From Candidatus Heimdallarchaeota archaeon (GTDB lineage Archaea > Asgardarchaeota > Heimdallarchaeia > Heimdallarchaeales > Heimdallarchaeaceae), in contig JAEOTG010000009.1 of assembly GCA_016839985.1 (NCBI GenBank), forward strand, positions 1-7,700: DNA of 7,700 nt, in the 5' to 3' direction. The first letter of the stretch is position 1, and each line of letters begins with the position of its first letter. Of the stretch, positions 5,986 through 7,700 are shown piece by piece. A program made the translations under genes and the position numbers. Below the pieces are notes generated by a model. The model did no database searches, had not been told where the DNA came from, and saw only the letters and a program-made list of their open reading frames with translations.

Positions 5986-7700
5986 ATGGCAATTTCTAGA
6001 GAACTGGATTATTCTGCTGTTAATCTAATGAGAATGGCAGGATTCACATTTTTAGCAGTAGCTACATTATATACTGTTTTAGAAATTATAGGTGAAATTT
6101 TTGCACTCTATGTTCTGTCTATAATATCAGCAGTACTACTTGGTTTTGCGATTATACTGCTTATTTTAACACTAGGAAGAACTGCTTCTATATCTCGTAA
6201 AATTATACGCGGTGCGAAAATTGCTAGTGGTTGGTTAATAAGTTATATTTTAATCAATATTCTCTCCTCAATATTCTTTAGCACTCCTTCATTAATAACA
6301 GCAGGTCTTATACTAGGAATCCTAGCTTTGTTAGCTAGATTTATAGCATTTCAACAACTGAATGATGTGTTTAAACAAGTATCTAAACTTGGTTATAGAA
6401 TGGATTCAAGAATCTTCGTACTTTATGGATGGTTCTCATCTCTTGCTGCTATATCTTTGATAATTTCGACAGTTTCCACATATCCAATAGTGATTCTAGT
6501 AGACGTATACACAATTATAGTATGTGAAATTTTACTTTTGTTTGCAGTTGGTTATAAGCTAGTTCAAAACGCAAATAGAATAAAATTGATTCTACAGGAA
6601 CGACCTCCTACTCAAGTATATACTCCTGAACTATCTGAAGGACAGGAACAACCTTTACTTGATGTAAGAAATCTTAAAACATACTTTCATACAAAAGCTG
6701 GTTCTGTCAAAGCAGTAGATAATGTAAGCTTTAAGCTACAAAAGGGAGAAGTGCTAGGACTTGCAGGTGAAAGTGGTTGCGGAAAAACTACAACTTGTTT
6801 ATCGATAATGCAAATGGTAGACTTTCCAGGTGAGATTATGGAGGGTCAAATAATATACGATAATGCGTTCGAAGTTATTGATGAAGAAGATAAGAAGAGT
6901 TTTCAAGACAGAATTTTTAATGACAATAAACCCAAAGAAAAAAGAACTAAAAACCTTCTTGAGTTTTCTGAAGCTGAAATACGAAGGATAAGAGGGAATC
7001 ATATATCTATGGTTTTTCAAGGTGCAATGAATGCATTGAATCCTGTCCACAGAATCGGGAATCAGATTTTAGAAATTTTAAGCATTCATGAACCACAATT
7101 AGGAAAGGAAGAAGCTTGGAATCGAGTGATAGACATTCTAGAAACAGTGGGTATAGATTCAGCACGAGCTAGTGATTATCCACATCAATTAAGTGGAGGG
7201 CAAAAACAACGAGCTCTGATTGCAATGGCTCTCGTAAATAACCCTGATATTGTTATTGCAGATGAACCTGTAACTGCTTTAGATGTAATCGTGCAATCAC
7301 AAGTCCTTAAAGCAACAAAACGTTTGCAAAAGGAGTTAGATTTATCTATGATTATGATAACTCATGATTTATCTGTAATTGCAGAAATATGTGAAACACT
7401 AGCTATTATGTACGCAGGGAAAATTGTTGAATATGGTAAGCTTAGAAACTTGTTCAAAGAACCTGCACATCCATATACTCAAGCTTTAATCAAAGCTTTT
7501 CCCAGCATTGTAGGTCCTAAACAGAAGGAGTTATTTGATATTGGGGGTTCACCGCCTGATTTACGTAATCCACCATCTGGGTGCCGATTTCATCCACGAT
7601 GCCCTCAAGTGATGCCTATATGCAAAAAAAAGGAGCCATCAAATACACCAAATATGGACGGTTTCGTAGCTTGTTGGTTATATGAAAAAGAGGAGGAGAA
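5986..7700 (+). CDS. dppD: DppD-type ABC ATPase with fused N-terminal six-helix membrane domain (3' end beyond window)
   Basis: Open frame of 571 codons to the right edge. Residues 1-200 are not part of any known DppD: they hold six predicted transmembrane helices (about 17-36, 41-63, 79-98, 103-122, 143-163, 167-190) with basic/charged loops after helices 2, 4 and 6. A linker (about 205-222) leads into a complete ABC domain starting LLDVRNLKTYF at 224. Walker A is GESGCGKTT (261-269), Q-loop Q345 in FQGAMNALNP, signature LSGGQKQR (402-409), Walker B ending IADEP (D426, E427), D-loop D433 and switch H460, so ATP hydrolysis should be intact. The C-terminal oligopeptide-transporter domain begins HPYTQAL and has cysteines at 533, 539, 546 and 563 in the CX5C / X6 / C pattern of DppD, reported to hold an iron-sulfur cluster. 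Between Walker A and the Q-loop there are 78 residues, against 50 in E. coli DppD. No good internal start exists near residue 224. It energises import through DppB/DppC; the membrane domain's role is unknown. Only a few residues are probably missing. Confidence 0.9.
   Translation, partial: MAISRELDYSAVNLMRMAGFTFLAVATLYTVLEIIGEIFALYVLSIISAVLLGFAIILLILTLGRTASISRKIIRGAKIASGWLISYILINILSSIFFSTPSLITAGLILGILALLARFIAFQQLNDVFKQVSKLGYRMDSRIFVLYGWFSSLAAISLIISTVSTYPIVILVDVYTIIVCEILLLFAVGYKLVQNANRIKLILQERPPTQVYTPELSEGQEQPLLDVRNLKTYFHTKAGSVKAVDNVSFKLQKGEVLGLAGESGCGKTTTCLSIMQMVDFPGEIMEGQIIYDNAFEVIDEEDKKSFQDRIFNDNKPKEKRTKNLLEFSEAEIRRIRGNHISMVFQGAMNALNPVHRIGNQILEILSIHEPQLGKEEAWNRVIDILETVGIDSARASDYPHQLSGGQKQRALIAMALVNNPDIVIADEPVTALDVIVQSQVLKATKRLQKELDLSMIMITHDLSVIAEICETLAIMYAGKIVEYGKLRNLFKEPAHPYTQALIKAFPSIVGPKQKELFDIGGSPPDLRNPPSGCRFHPRCPQVMPICKKKEPSNTPNMDGFVACWLYEKEEE

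Noticed and set aside
6799..7050. 83-codon minus-strand open frame within the ATPase gene
   Set aside because: It is antisense to the Walker A to Q-loop region of a complete ABC domain; its hydrophobic appearance comes from the complement of the AT-rich, lysine-rich insert.
1..7700. CRISPR array, insertion sequence or transposon ends
   Set aside because: I saw no regularly spaced repeats, transposase motifs or long terminal inverted repeats on reading through; the only repeats seen are the promoter-associated ones listed.

Overview
The window is AT-rich DNA that looks archaeal. The two intergenic regions ahead of the transporter genes carry BRE/TATA-type promoter elements (CCCGAAA followed by an AT-rich TATA box), TTG start codons appear to be used, ribosome binding sites are purine-rich, and the solute-binding protein ends in a PGF / transmembrane / RRRK tail of the kind archaea use to anchor surface proteins. 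An uncultivated, possibly Asgard-type archaeon is plausible, but lineage cannot be fixed from this sequence alone.

Layout. Bases 1-471 (minus strand) hold the N-terminal part of a DNA N6-adenine methyltransferase that runs off the left edge. Bases 528-1958 (minus) encode a complete 476-residue serine beta-lactamase-like hydrolase (family S12 / CubicO type) with a small C-terminal beta-rich domain. A 173-bp divergent intergenic region follows. On the plus strand then come four genes of a dipeptide/oligopeptide-type ABC importer: the solute-binding protein (2132-3865), a terminator-like hairpin plus a second promoter (3866-4041), the permeases DppB (4042-5037) and DppC (5049-5978), and an ATPase of the DppD family (5986 to past the right edge).

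How it fits together. The binding protein is secreted, tethered to the membrane and captures peptides. DppB and DppC form the channel, and the ATPase drives transport. The partner ATPase (DppF) is not seen and probably lies just beyond the right edge. The cytoplasmic S12-type hydrolase, divergently transcribed from the same intergenic region, could act on imported peptides or amino-acid derivatives; this link is inferred from position only.

Most notable. The ATPase gene does not start at its ABC domain. It begins with about 200 residues forming six predicted transmembrane helices, in what looks like three repeats of a two-helix hairpin, fused in frame to a complete DppD-type ABC domain. A near-perfect Shine-Dalgarno sequence precedes this early start. 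The ABC domain also carries an extra charged segment of about 28 residues between Walker A and the Q-loop. In addition, the promoters of the binding-protein gene and the permease/ATPase operon share a near-identical block with a TGTTTAG / CTAAACA half-site, which occurs four times in the two intergenic regions and suggests a common, undescribed transcription regulator.
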